Below the pieces are notes generated by a model. It did no database searches, was not told where the DNA came from, and saw nothing but the letters and a program-made list of their open reading frames with translations. Both the position numbers and the translations under genes were made by a program. From Pseudomonadota bacterium (GTDB taxonomy: Bacteria; Myxococcota_A; Polyangia; Haliangiales; Haliangiaceae), in the NCBI GenBank assembly GCA_023428295.1, contig JAEYYV010000209.1:1-29460 (forward strand): a stretch of 29,460 nucleotides of DNA, read 5' to 3'. This document shows positions 8,060 to 15,381 of the stretch, piece after piece. Each line of letters opens with the position of its first letter. The stretch's first letter is position 1.

Positions 8060-8080
8060 GCGAATCTCGATCAGATTCGC
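8060..8080. promoter_or_regulatory. perfect 8-bp inverted repeat upstream of the kinase gene
   Basis: The arms GCGAATCT and AGATTCGC are exact reverse complements separated by the 5 bases CGATC. It lies 36 bp before the kinase GTG at 8116. The geometry fits a dimeric regulator operator; an RNA hairpin in the leader is the alternative. Confidence 0.4.
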
Positions 8081-8115
8081 GGGCCGGCGCGATTCCGCTT
8101 CTCTACGCCTTCGAG

Positions 8116-9060
8116 GTGCGAGGGCGCCGACAGTTCGCCGCGTGGCACTCGCGATGCACTGTCCGCGGCGTCGTGCAGGACAATCCAGCTCACACGCAGC
8201 CGTTTCGCGTCGTGCGCGGTCGCTCGCGCTTCGGCGAGCTGGAGCTCCGTCAGCCCCTGGCACGCGGTGGCATGGGCGGCGTGTACTTGGCCGAGCACTC
8301 GCTGACCGGCGAGCACGTCGCGCTCAAGGTGCTCGATCCGCAGTTCGCCGGATATCCCGAGGTCGTGAGTCGTCTGCGCGCGGAGTACGTGCTCTCGCAG
8401 CGCGCGCGCCATCCGGGCCTCGTCGAGATCCGCGGCGCACGCACCACGGAGGACGGCCTGCCGTTCCTGGTGATGGAGTACCTCGAGGGTGAGACGCTGG
8501 CGGACCTCGCCGATCGCGGCACGCTCGAGCTCTCGCTGATCATCGCCGTGTGCGCGCAGGTCGCGTCGGCGATCGCGGCGCTCCACGCGTCGGGCGTCAT
8601 CCATTGCGACATCAAGCACGACAACATCTTCGTGCTGCGCGACGGCCACGCGTGGGGCTGGCCGCGCGTGAAGGTGATCGATTTCGGCGTGTCGCGCACT
8701 GTCGACGAAGCGCCAGACCCCGACGCCGCGATCGCGGGTACGCCGTGGTGCATGGCGCCCGAGCAGTGGTCCGGCGCGCCGACGACCGCGAGCGATGTCT
8801 ACGCGCTCGGCTGCTTGCTCTACCAGCTGACCACTGGTGGCGCTCCGTTCGACGGCTCGCTGCCCGAGCTGATGCTCGCGCACGTGGAGCAACGTCCGGC
8901 GCGACCGTCGTGGCTGCGCGCGATGCCGATCGAGCTCGAGCGCTTGATCTTGCGCGCGCTGGCCAAGGATTCTGGCGCGCGTCCGACGATGCACGAGATG
9001 GCGTGCGCGCTGTCCGAGCTGCTCGATCTCTACGCGCCCGCGACGCTGCTCGCTGGCTGA
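8116..9060 (+). CDS. Hanks-type Ser/Thr protein kinase, cytosolic, kinase domain only
   Basis: Family role: phosphorylates proteins on Ser/Thr. The kinase core is complete. It has a glycine loop LARGGMGGVYL, the VALK lysine at residue 71, the catalytic loop H163-C-D165-I-K167-H-D-N170, the metal-binding D189-F-G, an activation-segment MAPEQW, SDVYALGCLLY and the conserved late arginine in SGARPT. His-Cys-Asp replaces the common His-Arg-Asp, so it is a non-RD kinase, perhaps not regulated by activation-loop phosphorylation. There is no transmembrane segment or sensor domain, so it is probably soluble. The start is uncertain: GTG 8116 (314 residues) or GTG 8173 (295 residues), the latter removing a basic, poorly structured tail; neither has a Shine-Dalgarno sequence. 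Its last 31 bases overlap the convergent methyltransferase gene. Confidence 0.9.
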   Translation: MRGRRQFAAWHSRCTVRGVVQDNPAHTQPFRVVRGRSRFGELELRQPLARGGMGGVYLAEHSLTGEHVALKVLDPQFAGYPEVVSRLRAEYVLSQRARHPGLVEIRGARTTEDGLPFLVMEYLEGETLADLADRGTLELSLIIAVCAQVASAIAALHASGVIHCDIKHDNIFVLRDGHAWGWPRVKVIDFGVSRTVDEAPDPDAAIAGTPWCMAPEQWSGAPTTASDVYALGCLLYQLTTGGAPFDGSLPELMLAHVEQRPARPSWLRAMPIELERLILRALAKDSGARPTMHEMACALSELLDLYAPATLLAG

Positions 9061-9896
9061 GCGACCGCCTCGACGATCTTCACGCGCGCGGCGCCAGCGC
9101 GCTCGAGGCCCGGCAAGTCGTGCTCGAGGTCGCGCGGATCGAGGAGCTCGGCGGCGAAGTCAGCGCGCGAGAGCGCCGTCGCTGCTTCGCCTGCCGTCGA
9201 GAAGTGCAGGTGGACTTTGCCGCGCACGAACGCCGAGAGTAGCCACGCGAACGTGGTCACGAGCGACCCCGAGTTGGCGTCGCGCATGATGAGGTCCGAG
9301 TAGTAGACGCCGCGCGGAAAGCGACCGAGCGCGCGAGAGAACCGGCTCCACATCGCGATGATCGTCTCGCGATCGAAGTAGTTCACGAGCCCCTCGGTGA
9401 TGACCGCGGTGCCTTGCGTCGGATCGAGGCTCGCGCAGATCGCGTCGATCGACGTCGAGCCCTCGTCGGTCAGCGCGTTCACCTCGCGCGTGTAGTGGTG
9501 CTTGGTCTCGCCGCCGAGCGCCTTCAAGATGCGACGCTTGTTCGCGAGCATGCCGGGCAGGTCGGCCTCGACATACGTGATCGTGTCGCCGTAGCGCTGC
9601 GCGAACCGCCAGCCGCGCGGCGAGAGCCCGCACGCGACCTCCACGATCTGCGAGATCTCGCCCGCCTCGATCGCTTGCTCGAGGCGCAGATCGATCAACC
9701 GATGCCGCGCGAGGAGCATCCCTTCGAGCGTCGGCAAGCCGGTGCGCATCGCGATCGCGTTGGGCGCGCGCAGCGCTTGGTACATCACGCGTCCGGTTCG
9801 CGTCGCGAACGCTTCGTGCGAGTGACCATGCGCGAACCAGACATAACCCGTGTAGTGGGCGGTTGGCGAGATCGCTTCTGGGTTTGAACGCGCCAT
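9030..9896 (-). CDS. class I SAM methyltransferase, PPM/leucine carboxyl methyltransferase-like
   Basis: The 288-residue product has a SAM-binding motif I in degenerate form (IVEVACGLSPRGWRFA), an acidic motif II (ITYVEADLPGMLANKRRIL) and the later AVITEGLVNYFDRETIIAMW. This is the order seen in the LCMT/PPM1 family, which includes O-methyltransferases of polyketide pathways. The substrate cannot be read from the sequence. The ATG at 9896 is chosen; extension to 10007 would begin antisense to the imuB start codon. A TATATT hexamer nine bases upstream fits a -10 element with little or no leader. The gene is divergent from imuB with 109 bp between, and convergent with the kinase, overlapping its 3' end. 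Confidence 0.82.
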   Translation of the reverse strand: MARSNPEAISPTAHYTGYVWFAHGHSHEAFATRTGRVMYQALRAPNAIAMRTGLPTLEGMLLARHRLIDLRLEQAIEAGEISQIVEVACGLSPRGWRFAQRYGDTITYVEADLPGMLANKRRILKALGGETKHHYTREVNALTDEGSTSIDAICASLDPTQGTAVITEGLVNYFDRETIIAMWSRFSRALGRFPRGVYYSDLIMRDANSGSLVTTFAWLLSAFVRGKVHLHFSTAGEAATALSRADFAAELLDPRDLEHDLPGLERAGAARVKIVEAVAQPASSVAGA

Positions 9897-9905
9897 ATCT
9901 GCGGG

Positions 9906-9911
9906 AATATA
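9906..9911 (-). promoter_or_regulatory. -10-like TATATT upstream of the methyltransferase gene
   Basis: On the minus strand TATATT (five of six to TATAAT) lies nine bases before ATG 9896, which would give a leader of only two or three bases. No convincing -35 element. Confidence 0.4.
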
Positions 9912-9960
9912 GGCGTATTTTTGTCGGTGAAAGGGGTCGTAAAGCGAGCGCTTCCCACGA

Positions 9961-9975
9961 TCAGTGTTACACTGA
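9961..9975. promoter_or_regulatory. perfect palindrome overlapping the imuB promoter (candidate operator)
   Basis: TCAGTGT and ACACTGA are exact reverse complements around one central T. The hexamer TACACT at 9968-9973 lies inside it and fits a TANNNT -10 element, with a start near 9980. A protein bound here would block transcription of imuB. LexA control would be expected for an imuB, but the site does not clearly match the LexA boxes I know from Myxococcus or Bdellovibrio, so the regulator is left open. A smaller inverted repeat AAGCG/CGCTT lies at 9942-9953. Confidence 0.5.
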
Positions 9976-10005
9976 ACATCAGACCAGTGCGGTAGGAGTA
10001 TCCCC

Positions 10006-11430
10006 ATGCGAATCGCCTGCGTTCATGTTCCGCAGTTCGCCCTCCAAACCCTGACCCGGATCGATCCATCACTCCGGGGTGCACCCGTCGCTGTGGTCGG
10101 GAGTGGCATCGATGTGTCCACGTTCTCCGGCGCCAACGGCCGGGTCGCGCTGACGAGCCCGGTGGTGCAAGCCTGCTCGCGCGCCGCGTGGGCGCTCGGC
10201 GTTCGCATCGGCATGACGGCCACGGCCGCCAACGCCGCAGCGCCCGGTCAGCTCCGCGTGGTCACCGCAGACGCCACGCTCGAGCGCGAGACCGTTCGCG
10301 CGATGGCAGACGCGCTCCTCGGCGTGTCGCCCGTCGTCGATGTCGGCGGGCGCATCGGCGCCGGCGGCGCCCACCTCGCGATGTACTGCGAGGTCCCGAG
10401 TAAGACGCGCGGCGCTTCCTTCGGCGACAAGCTCGTCGATCTCCTCGGCACGCTCGGTGTCACCGTGCGCATCGGCATCGCGGATGATCGCTTCACCGCG
10501 TGGGTCGCTGCCGCGCACGGCCTGCCCACCGCGCGCCGTGCGGACGACAAGCTCGGTGTTCTCGACGAGACGGGTGTTGTCTCGGTGCCCCGTGGTGGCT
10601 CGGCGGCGTTCCTCTCGCCGCGTCCGCTCTCGCTCTTGGCGATCACGCCCGAGGTGCAGCACATGCTCGAGGCGCTCGGCGTTCGCACGCTCGGCGAGTT
10701 CGCGGCGTTGCCCGCACCGTCGGTCGCACGGCCGGTCGAGGCGGACTACCAAGCGCTCGCGCGCGGCGACAGCGGCCAATCGCTGCGCCCCTACGCGCCG
10801 GAGGCGCCGATTCGCGAGGACATCGTGCTCTCGCCCGTCGAGGGCGGGCTCACCACGAGCAGCGCCATCGCGCATCTCGCGGAGCGCATCGCGGCGCGGC
10901 TCGCGGGTCGCGGTCGCGGCGCGGCTCGCCTCGAGGTCGCCGTCTCGGGGGCATCGGGCGAGCAGGTCGTGCCCATCTTGCCCGGCGTCACGTCGCGCGC
11001 GGAGCGGCAGTCGCGCGGTCTCGTGCCGGTGTCCGAGCTCGCGGCGCCCACAGCGAGTCGCAAGATCATCGATAGCGTCGACGAGCTCGCCGACGCGATC
11101 GGCCTCGCGGTCGACGCGGATCTCGCGAGCCCGTGGCGCATTCGCGTGGCGGTCACCGGTGAAGCCATCGCAGGCGACGAGGTGGACACCAACGAGCGCA
11201 TCGAGGCGTTCACCACGGACGCAGCGGCCTCGCTGGATCTGCTGAACGTCGTGCTGGCGTCCACGGGGACGAGCGAGTCGGGAACGTGGCGCCTCACGTC
11301 GCCGGGGCATCATCTGCGAGACGAGCGTCGCGACGCGCACCGTCGCACGCAGCGCGGAAAGGCAGCGGAGCGCCGTCGCATGCGCGATCGAGAGTTCGTG
11401 CAAGCGCGGCTGTTCGCTGACCGCAAGTAG
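10006..11430 (+). CDS. imuB: ImuB-like Y-family DNA polymerase homologue (catalytically inactive)
   Basis: Family role: ImuB is a polymerase-like scaffold in damage-induced mutagenesis that links ImuA and DnaE2 to the beta clamp. The 474-residue product begins RIACVHVPQFALQTL, the ImuB version of the first Y-family motif. The metal-binding Asp is absent there, and the second motif reads VSPVVDVGGRIG instead of the SIDE/DE pair, so polymerase activity is not expected. The helix-hairpin region (MLEALGVRTLGEFAALP) follows. The C-terminus ends QARLFADRK, where Gln466-Phe470 fits the QxxLF clamp-binding motif. A Shine-Dalgarno TAGGAG lies seven bases before ATG 10006. Neither imuA nor dnaE2 adjoins it, which is unusual for imuB. 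A palindrome in the promoter suggests repression. Confidence 0.82.
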   Translation: MRIACVHVPQFALQTLTRIDPSLRGAPVAVVGSGIDVSTFSGANGRVALTSPVVQACSRAAWALGVRIGMTATAANAAAPGQLRVVTADATLERETVRAMADALLGVSPVVDVGGRIGAGGAHLAMYCEVPSKTRGASFGDKLVDLLGTLGVTVRIGIADDRFTAWVAAAHGLPTARRADDKLGVLDETGVVSVPRGGSAAFLSPRPLSLLAITPEVQHMLEALGVRTLGEFAALPAPSVARPVEADYQALARGDSGQSLRPYAPEAPIREDIVLSPVEGGLTTSSAIAHLAERIAARLAGRGRGAARLEVAVSGASGEQVVPILPGVTSRAERQSRGLVPVSELAAPTASRKIIDSVDELADAIGLAVDADLASPWRIRVAVTGEAIAGDEVDTNERIEAFTTDAAASLDLLNVVLASTGTSESGTWRLTSPGHHLRDERRDAHRRTQRGKAAERRRMRDREFVQARLFADRK

Positions 11431-11551
11431 CCGCGCTTCGAGACGGTGCTCGCGCCACGATCACTCGGAGCGCGACGAAGCAGCGGCGCATCGCGCGTGC
11501 ATCTCCGTTCCCGCCGCGGACCGGGTACGTATCGAGGGCCCGCGCATCGCG

Positions 11552-12016
11552 CTACGACGAGAGCAGCTCTTCGGCGATCTTCTTGGCGAGCTGAGCATCC
11601 GCGCGATCGCCGAACTCCTTCTTGATGGAGCCGATGATCTTGCCGGCCATCTTCGGATCCTTCGCCGGCAGCGCCGCGACCGCGTTGGCCACGGCGTCGC
11701 GCAGCTCGCTCTCCGAGAGCTGCTGCGGCAACCACGCCGCGCACCAGGCGATCTCGAACTCCAGCTCGGCCGCTTGGTCCTTACCCTTGTCACCCGCAGC
11801 GAGGAACTCGGCGCGCGCCTTCTCCATCGACTTCTTGTACGCGCTGATGACGTCGAGGACGAGCGCGTCGTCAACTTCGCCCTTGAAGTCTTTGGACGTG
11901 CGCCGCTCCATCACCTTGGTGTTGATCATGCGGACCACGTTCAGGGTCTTCTGATCCTTGGCCTTCATCGCGGTCGTCAGCTGCTCGCGCAGCTTCGCTT
12001 CGAGGTTTCCCGCCAT
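11552..12016 (-). CDS. yqeY: GatB/YqeY domain protein
   Basis: The 154-residue length and sequence match stand-alone YqeY proteins throughout. The N-terminal helix is LEAKLREQLTTAMKAKDQKTL, followed by LNVVRMINTKVMERR, the middle ELEFEIAWCAAWLPQQLSE and the C-terminal MAGKIIGSIKKEFGDRADAQ. The domain is related to the tail of the amidotransferase subunit GatB that touches tRNA; the stand-alone protein is conserved but its function is not settled. The start ATG 12016 is clear. It lies 44 bp downstream of the response-regulator gene on the same strand. The 121 bp between its stop and the convergent imuB stop hold no clear terminator. Confidence 0.92.
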   Translation of the reverse strand: MAGNLEAKLREQLTTAMKAKDQKTLNVVRMINTKVMERRTSKDFKGEVDDALVLDVISAYKKSMEKARAEFLAAGDKGKDQAAELEFEIAWCAAWLPQQLSESELRDAVANAVAALPAKDPKMAGKIIGSIKKEFGDRADAQLAKKIAEELLSS

Positions 12017-12060
12017 GCGCTTCGTCTACCACGTCCGTGCCTCGGACGGGCAGCGACCGC

Positions 12061-12864
12061 CTACCAGCCTTCGTCGGGCGATTCGCCGCCGGGCAGGGGC
12101 GGCACCTTGATGACCGCCGAGCTCGCTTGCGGATCGTTCTGCTCGTCCATCAGGCGCGCGCCCTCCATGAGGAGATGCGTCGTCGACACGGACACGCGGT
12201 CGGCGCCCTCGACGAGACACGCCGTGAACTCGAACTCGCCCGAGCCCCACGTCAGCAAGTAGTAGACACACTCGGCGTCGACGGGCTCCTCGGCATCGTC
12301 GAGACGCGCGTGCACGACCTTGCCCTCGCGAACGAGCACCTGTGCGCTCGGGCCGTTGGGCGCGCGCAGCTGGAGGAGGCCGGTCTTGCGCTCCATCTCG
12401 ATCAGCACGAGCAAGCTCGAGAGACCGACATGCGAGAGGTCCCCGCGCAAGCTCGAGCCGCCCAGCTGCTCGCGGGTCTCCTGCACGGACACCTGCGTGC
12501 GGCGCAGCGTCTTCGCGACGCGCAGATCGAGCTCTTCGAACCGGAACGGCTTGGTCACGTAGTCGTCGGCGCCGAGCCGGAACCCACGGATGCGATCGTC
12601 CTCGGAGGACAGCGCCGTCAAAAAGATGACCGGCAGCATCGCCAGATCGTTGTGCGCCCGCAGCTGGCGCACGAGCGACCAGCCGTCCATCTTGGGCATC
12701 ATCACGTCCGTGATCAGCAGATCCGGAGTTCGCGCCAGCGCACGCTGCAGAGCGTCCTCGCCATCGACCGCGGTCTCGACGCTGTATCCCCGTTTCTCGA
12801 GCACGGTCGCGACCATGCGCAAGATCCAGGCGTCGTCATCGGCGACGAGGACGTGCGGTGCCAT
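12061..12864 (-). CDS. response regulator with receiver and DUF4388 domains
   Basis: The 267-residue protein has an N-terminal CheY-like receiver (about residues 1-122). It carries the acidic cluster D9-D-D11, phospho-acceptor Asp53 in LLITDVMMPKMDG, the conserved Thr in VIFLTALSS and the Lys of DDYVTKPF. From about residue 132 there is a DUF4388 domain: LRGDLSHVGLSSLLVLIEME, then KTGLLQLRA, VLVREGKVVHARL and YYLLTWGSGEFEF. DUF4388 is frequent in Myxococcota and other Deltaproteobacteria, often fused to receivers, and its output is not established. No DNA-binding or enzymatic output domain is visible. The start at ATG 12864 is preferred over the upstream frame extension to 12918, which lacks receiver sequence. 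No histidine kinase is adjacent. Confidence 0.9.
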   Translation of the reverse strand: MAPHVLVADDDAWILRMVATVLEKRGYSVETAVDGEDALQRALARTPDLLITDVMMPKMDGWSLVRQLRAHNDLAMLPVIFLTALSSEDDRIRGFRLGADDYVTKPFRFEELDLRVAKTLRRTQVSVQETREQLGGSSLRGDLSHVGLSSLLVLIEMERKTGLLQLRAPNGPSAQVLVREGKVVHARLDDAEEPVDAECVYYLLTWGSGEFEFTACLVEGADRVSVSTTHLLMEGARLMDEQNDPQASSAVIKVPPLPGGESPDEGW

Positions 12865-12970
12865 TGAGAGGTACCAAGGTAGCGTGTAGCCGTTCGTCGG
12901 CGCAACTCCACGGCCCACGCCGTTCGGCGGCGAGTCCCGCGCCTGTGCCCAGATGGCCTCGGGCGCGCCC

Positions 12971-13924
12971 CTACGGCGATCGCGCGGGTGGTGCCCCTGG
13001 GCGCGGGCTCGGAAGCGCCTCGACCACCGCCGTCACCGACCATGCGCCGCGCTCGCGGATCGCCATGCGCCCATCGCGAAACGCGACCACCGCGCGGCCG
13101 GAGGTATCGGTCACCACGCCGACCGGGTCGGCGAGGGGCGTCGCGTCCTCCGCCGTCACCGCGATCGCCTCGCGGCTCACCTTCGCGCCGCCGATCACGA
13201 CGACCTCGATCGCTCCGCCGTGCGAGGTCCCCACGATCACGAGCGTGTTCTTCGCACCCGGCGTGACCGCACCGAGTCGAAAGCCCTCGGGCCATGGCGT
13301 GACCTTGCCGGTCTTCAGATCGATCGGGCCTTGCTCCGTGAGCGCCCACGTATCATCGATCAATCGCTCCACGCGTCGCGGCGCTCGCGCGACCGCCTTC
13401 CAGCCCGCACCCTCGTTGCGAAACACGCCGCGCTCGGTCTGAATCGTCAGCGCTTTGGTCCCCGCGCCGATCATCTGCACGGGCTGCGGCGCCATCGCGA
13501 GCTTCGCGACCTCACCGCCCGCGAGCTTGTCGAGCGCGAACAGCTGCCGGCCCACCGCAGCGACCGAGCGCGCACCGCTCGACATCACGGCCTTGCCCTT
13601 CTGCACGATGCGCAGCGCGGACCAGCCGTTCTCCGCGAGCCGATACACCGCGCCGTTCGCGAGCGCGACGACGCCATTCGCGCGTCCGGTGACCGCGACG
13701 TCGTCCGCCACCGTGATCGCGCGCGCGCGCGTCCACGCGCCTTTGCCGTCGGGATCGTAGACCTCGCCACGCGGACCGATCGCGATCGCGTTGCGCGCGT
13801 CGTCGCCAGCAGGCACGGCCAGGTCCGTCAGCACGTGCGGCTCGGCGTGCGCGATCGCGACCAGCGCGAGCAATGCGCCCGCGACGCGCAGCGCGGATCG
13901 GGCGACAGACTTCGACGAGCGCAC
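12971..13924 (-). CDS. exported protein of unknown function, beta-propeller-like repeats
   Basis: A 317-residue protein starting at GTG 13924. It has a signal peptide (basic start, then LRVAGALLALVAIAHA with cleavage near residue 27). The mature part is a series of short strands in repeating units such as NGVVALANGAVYRLAENGW, RSVAAVGRQLFALDKLAGG and DGRMAIRERGAWSV, which looks like WD40/YncE-type propeller blades, but no family is assigned. A proline-rich tail ends it. TATCGT lies six bases before the GTG and there is no Shine-Dalgarno sequence, so it may have its own leaderless promoter although it begins only 25 bp after the previous gene. It may belong to the PAAR-containing block upstream. 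Confidence 0.7.
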   Translation of the reverse strand: MRSSKSVARSALRVAGALLALVAIAHAEPHVLTDLAVPAGDDARNAIAIGPRGEVYDPDGKGAWTRARAITVADDVAVTGRANGVVALANGAVYRLAENGWSALRIVQKGKAVMSSGARSVAAVGRQLFALDKLAGGEVAKLAMAPQPVQMIGAGTKALTIQTERGVFRNEGAGWKAVARAPRRVERLIDDTWALTEQGPIDLKTGKVTPWPEGFRLGAVTPGAKNTLVIVGTSHGGAIEVVVIGGAKVSREAIAVTAEDATPLADPVGVVTDTSGRAVVAFRDGRMAIRERGAWSVTAVVEALPSPRPGAPPARSP

Positions 13925-13930
13925 CGCCGT

Positions 13931-13936
13931 ACGATA
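13931..13936 (-). promoter_or_regulatory. -10-like TATCGT, leaderless start for the gene ending at 12971
   Basis: On the minus strand TATCGT fits TANNNT and lies six bases before GTG 13924, in the 25-bp gap between two exported-protein genes. Confidence 0.45.
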
Positions 13937-13949
13937 GCGCGCGAGCTGA

Positions 13950-15344
13950 TTACGGACTACCCGACACCATGTCCGTCAGCTTCCACTGCTGCTGCGTCCA
14001 CACGAAGCGCCACTGATCCGCGACCTCGCGCCGGCTCGGGAACGTGATGATCACCGCGCCTTGATTGCCGATGGTCTCGACGCTCGCGCCGTCGTCGCGC
14101 CCACCCGTGTTGGGGCCGCTCGGGCAACCGGGCTTCTTCGCCTTGCACGCAGCCGCGATCGACGCCCAGTTCTTGTGCTTCACGGGCTTCTGGTTGCCCT
14201 CGAAGAACCAGTCCGATGACTCGTAGGTGAACGGGAACTGCACGAGCTTCTCGAGCCCCGCGCGTTTCGGATCGTCGATCGCCTTGCCGACCGCTTCGTA
14301 CGCGGCGGGGAGCGCAGCGACGGCCTTCGCGTCGAGGCCACGCACGATGTCGAGGTCACCATCCGCACCGCCGAGACGAACCGCGCTGATGCACGAGTCG
14401 TTCATGGTGCCCTTCTTCACCGCGTCGATCGTGATCTTGATCGACGACACCGCTTTGCCGACAGGCACCTCGACATACTCGCGCTCGGCGGAAGGCTTGA
14501 CCTTCTTGGCCGCACCACCGTCGAGGCTGACCGCGAGTGACGTGATCTGATTGTTCGCCTTGAACAGCTTCTCGGTTAGCCACACGCCCGCGCCGATCTG
14601 GAGCGTCTGGATCTTCGTCGGAGACAGGAAGTTGATCGTGATGCCTTCGCCGATGCCCTCGTCCGGCTTGCCCTCGCACCAGGCCGTCGTTGGATAACCG
14701 TCGGGATCGGTGGTCTCGAACTCGAGCACGCGCCATGCGCCATACAGATCCTTCTTGGACTTGTCGGCGAACGTGGAGCTCGCGGTGATGTCCTTGACCG
14801 CTGCGAACGCGCGCAGCGGCGGCCACGGTGTTGGATCCGCATCCGCGTTGCCGGACGCCGAGGTGCTTGCCTCGAGCTTCGTCATCATCGTGGAGAACGC
14901 TAGCTTCCCGGGGCTCGTGTCCGCGATACCGGCGACGAAGAGCGTCTCTTTCCCACGCTGAAGAATCGCGAACTGTGCGGCCTTCCCATCGATGGTGGCT
15001 TTGCCCCAGCGCTGCTTCACACCGTTACTCTCGGAGTCGAACGCCTTTCCAAACTCGATGGACTTGATCGGAGCTCCATCGAGCCGAAGCGATGACTTCG
15101 GAACATCCGCGGAGACTTGCTTGGCCGCATCGTCGAACGAGCCCTGCTTCTTGACGATGAACGCGACGATCTTCAGATCCGATTTCGAATCGACGATCAC
15201 CTTGCCGTCGGCAAACATGGTCTCCTGAAACGTCGCGGGCGCGGCGAACTTCATGCTGCCCACTTGAACGTCGGCAGACACCGATCCTGCGATCGCGGCG
15301 ATGAGAACTGTCGCTACCGTCGCTACCCCGACTCGCGTAAACAT
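13950..15344 (-). CDS. exported protein with PsbP/DcrB-like and NADase-type glycan-binding-like domains
   Basis: A 464-residue protein with a signal peptide (TRVGVATVATVLIAAIAGSVSA, cleavage near residue 24). Residues about 25-155 (GSMKFAAPATFQETMFADGK and following strands) resemble the PsbP/DcrB-like fold. Residues about 180-325 have the pattern ASSTFADKS...AWCEGKPDEGIGEGITINFL, close to the NADase-type glycan-binding (discoidin-like) domain. The C-terminal part (WASIAAACKAKKPGCPSG, then DQWRFVWTQQQWKLTDMV) is unassigned and has several cysteines. The domain names are from pattern reading. It follows the putative effector gene by 37 bp on the same strand, which makes a periplasmic immunity or accessory role possible. 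TAGGAT six bases before the ATG suggests it also has its own promoter. Confidence 0.72.
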   Translation of the reverse strand: MFTRVGVATVATVLIAAIAGSVSADVQVGSMKFAAPATFQETMFADGKVIVDSKSDLKIVAFIVKKQGSFDDAAKQVSADVPKSSLRLDGAPIKSIEFGKAFDSESNGVKQRWGKATIDGKAAQFAILQRGKETLFVAGIADTSPGKLAFSTMMTKLEASTSASGNADADPTPWPPLRAFAAVKDITASSTFADKSKKDLYGAWRVLEFETTDPDGYPTTAWCEGKPDEGIGEGITINFLSPTKIQTLQIGAGVWLTEKLFKANNQITSLAVSLDGGAAKKVKPSAEREYVEVPVGKAVSSIKITIDAVKKGTMNDSCISAVRLGGADGDLDIVRGLDAKAVAALPAAYEAVGKAIDDPKRAGLEKLVQFPFTYESSDWFFEGNQKPVKHKNWASIAAACKAKKPGCPSGPNTGGRDDGASVETIGNQGAVIITFPSRREVADQWRFVWTQQQWKLTDMVSGSP

Positions 15345-15350
15345 GGCGGT

Positions 15351-15356
15351 ATCCTA
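15351..15356 (-). promoter_or_regulatory. -10-like TAGGAT, leaderless start for the gene ending at 13950
   Basis: On the minus strand TAGGAT fits TANNNT and lies exactly six bases before ATG 15344. No Shine-Dalgarno sequence is present. Confidence 0.5.
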
Positions 15357-15381
15357 CGAGACGAAGGACCCGCGCGGGGAT

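Noticed and set aside
9961..9990. Classical LexA box upstream of imuB
   Set aside because: The reverse strand contains GTTCAG, but the rest fails the Myxococcus LexA consensus as I recall it, and no Bdellovibrio-type TTAC-N3-GTAA is present. Only the palindrome itself is reported.
9897..10007. Longer start for the methyltransferase at 10007
   Set aside because: The codon would lie antisense to the imuB ATG, and the extra 37 residues do not resemble the family; the ATG at 9896 directly precedes the conserved region.
11431..11551. Bidirectional terminator between imuB and yqeY
   Set aside because: Convergent genes make it plausible, but I found no stable stem followed by a T-run.
11552..12016. 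Amidotransferase subunit GatB
   Set aside because: Only the YqeY-type domain is present; the large catalytic part of GatB is absent and the length matches stand-alone YqeY.
15369..15378. Palindrome CCCGCGCGGG after the putative effector gene
   Set aside because: Short and made only of G and C in a GC-rich genome, so chance is a sufficient explanation.
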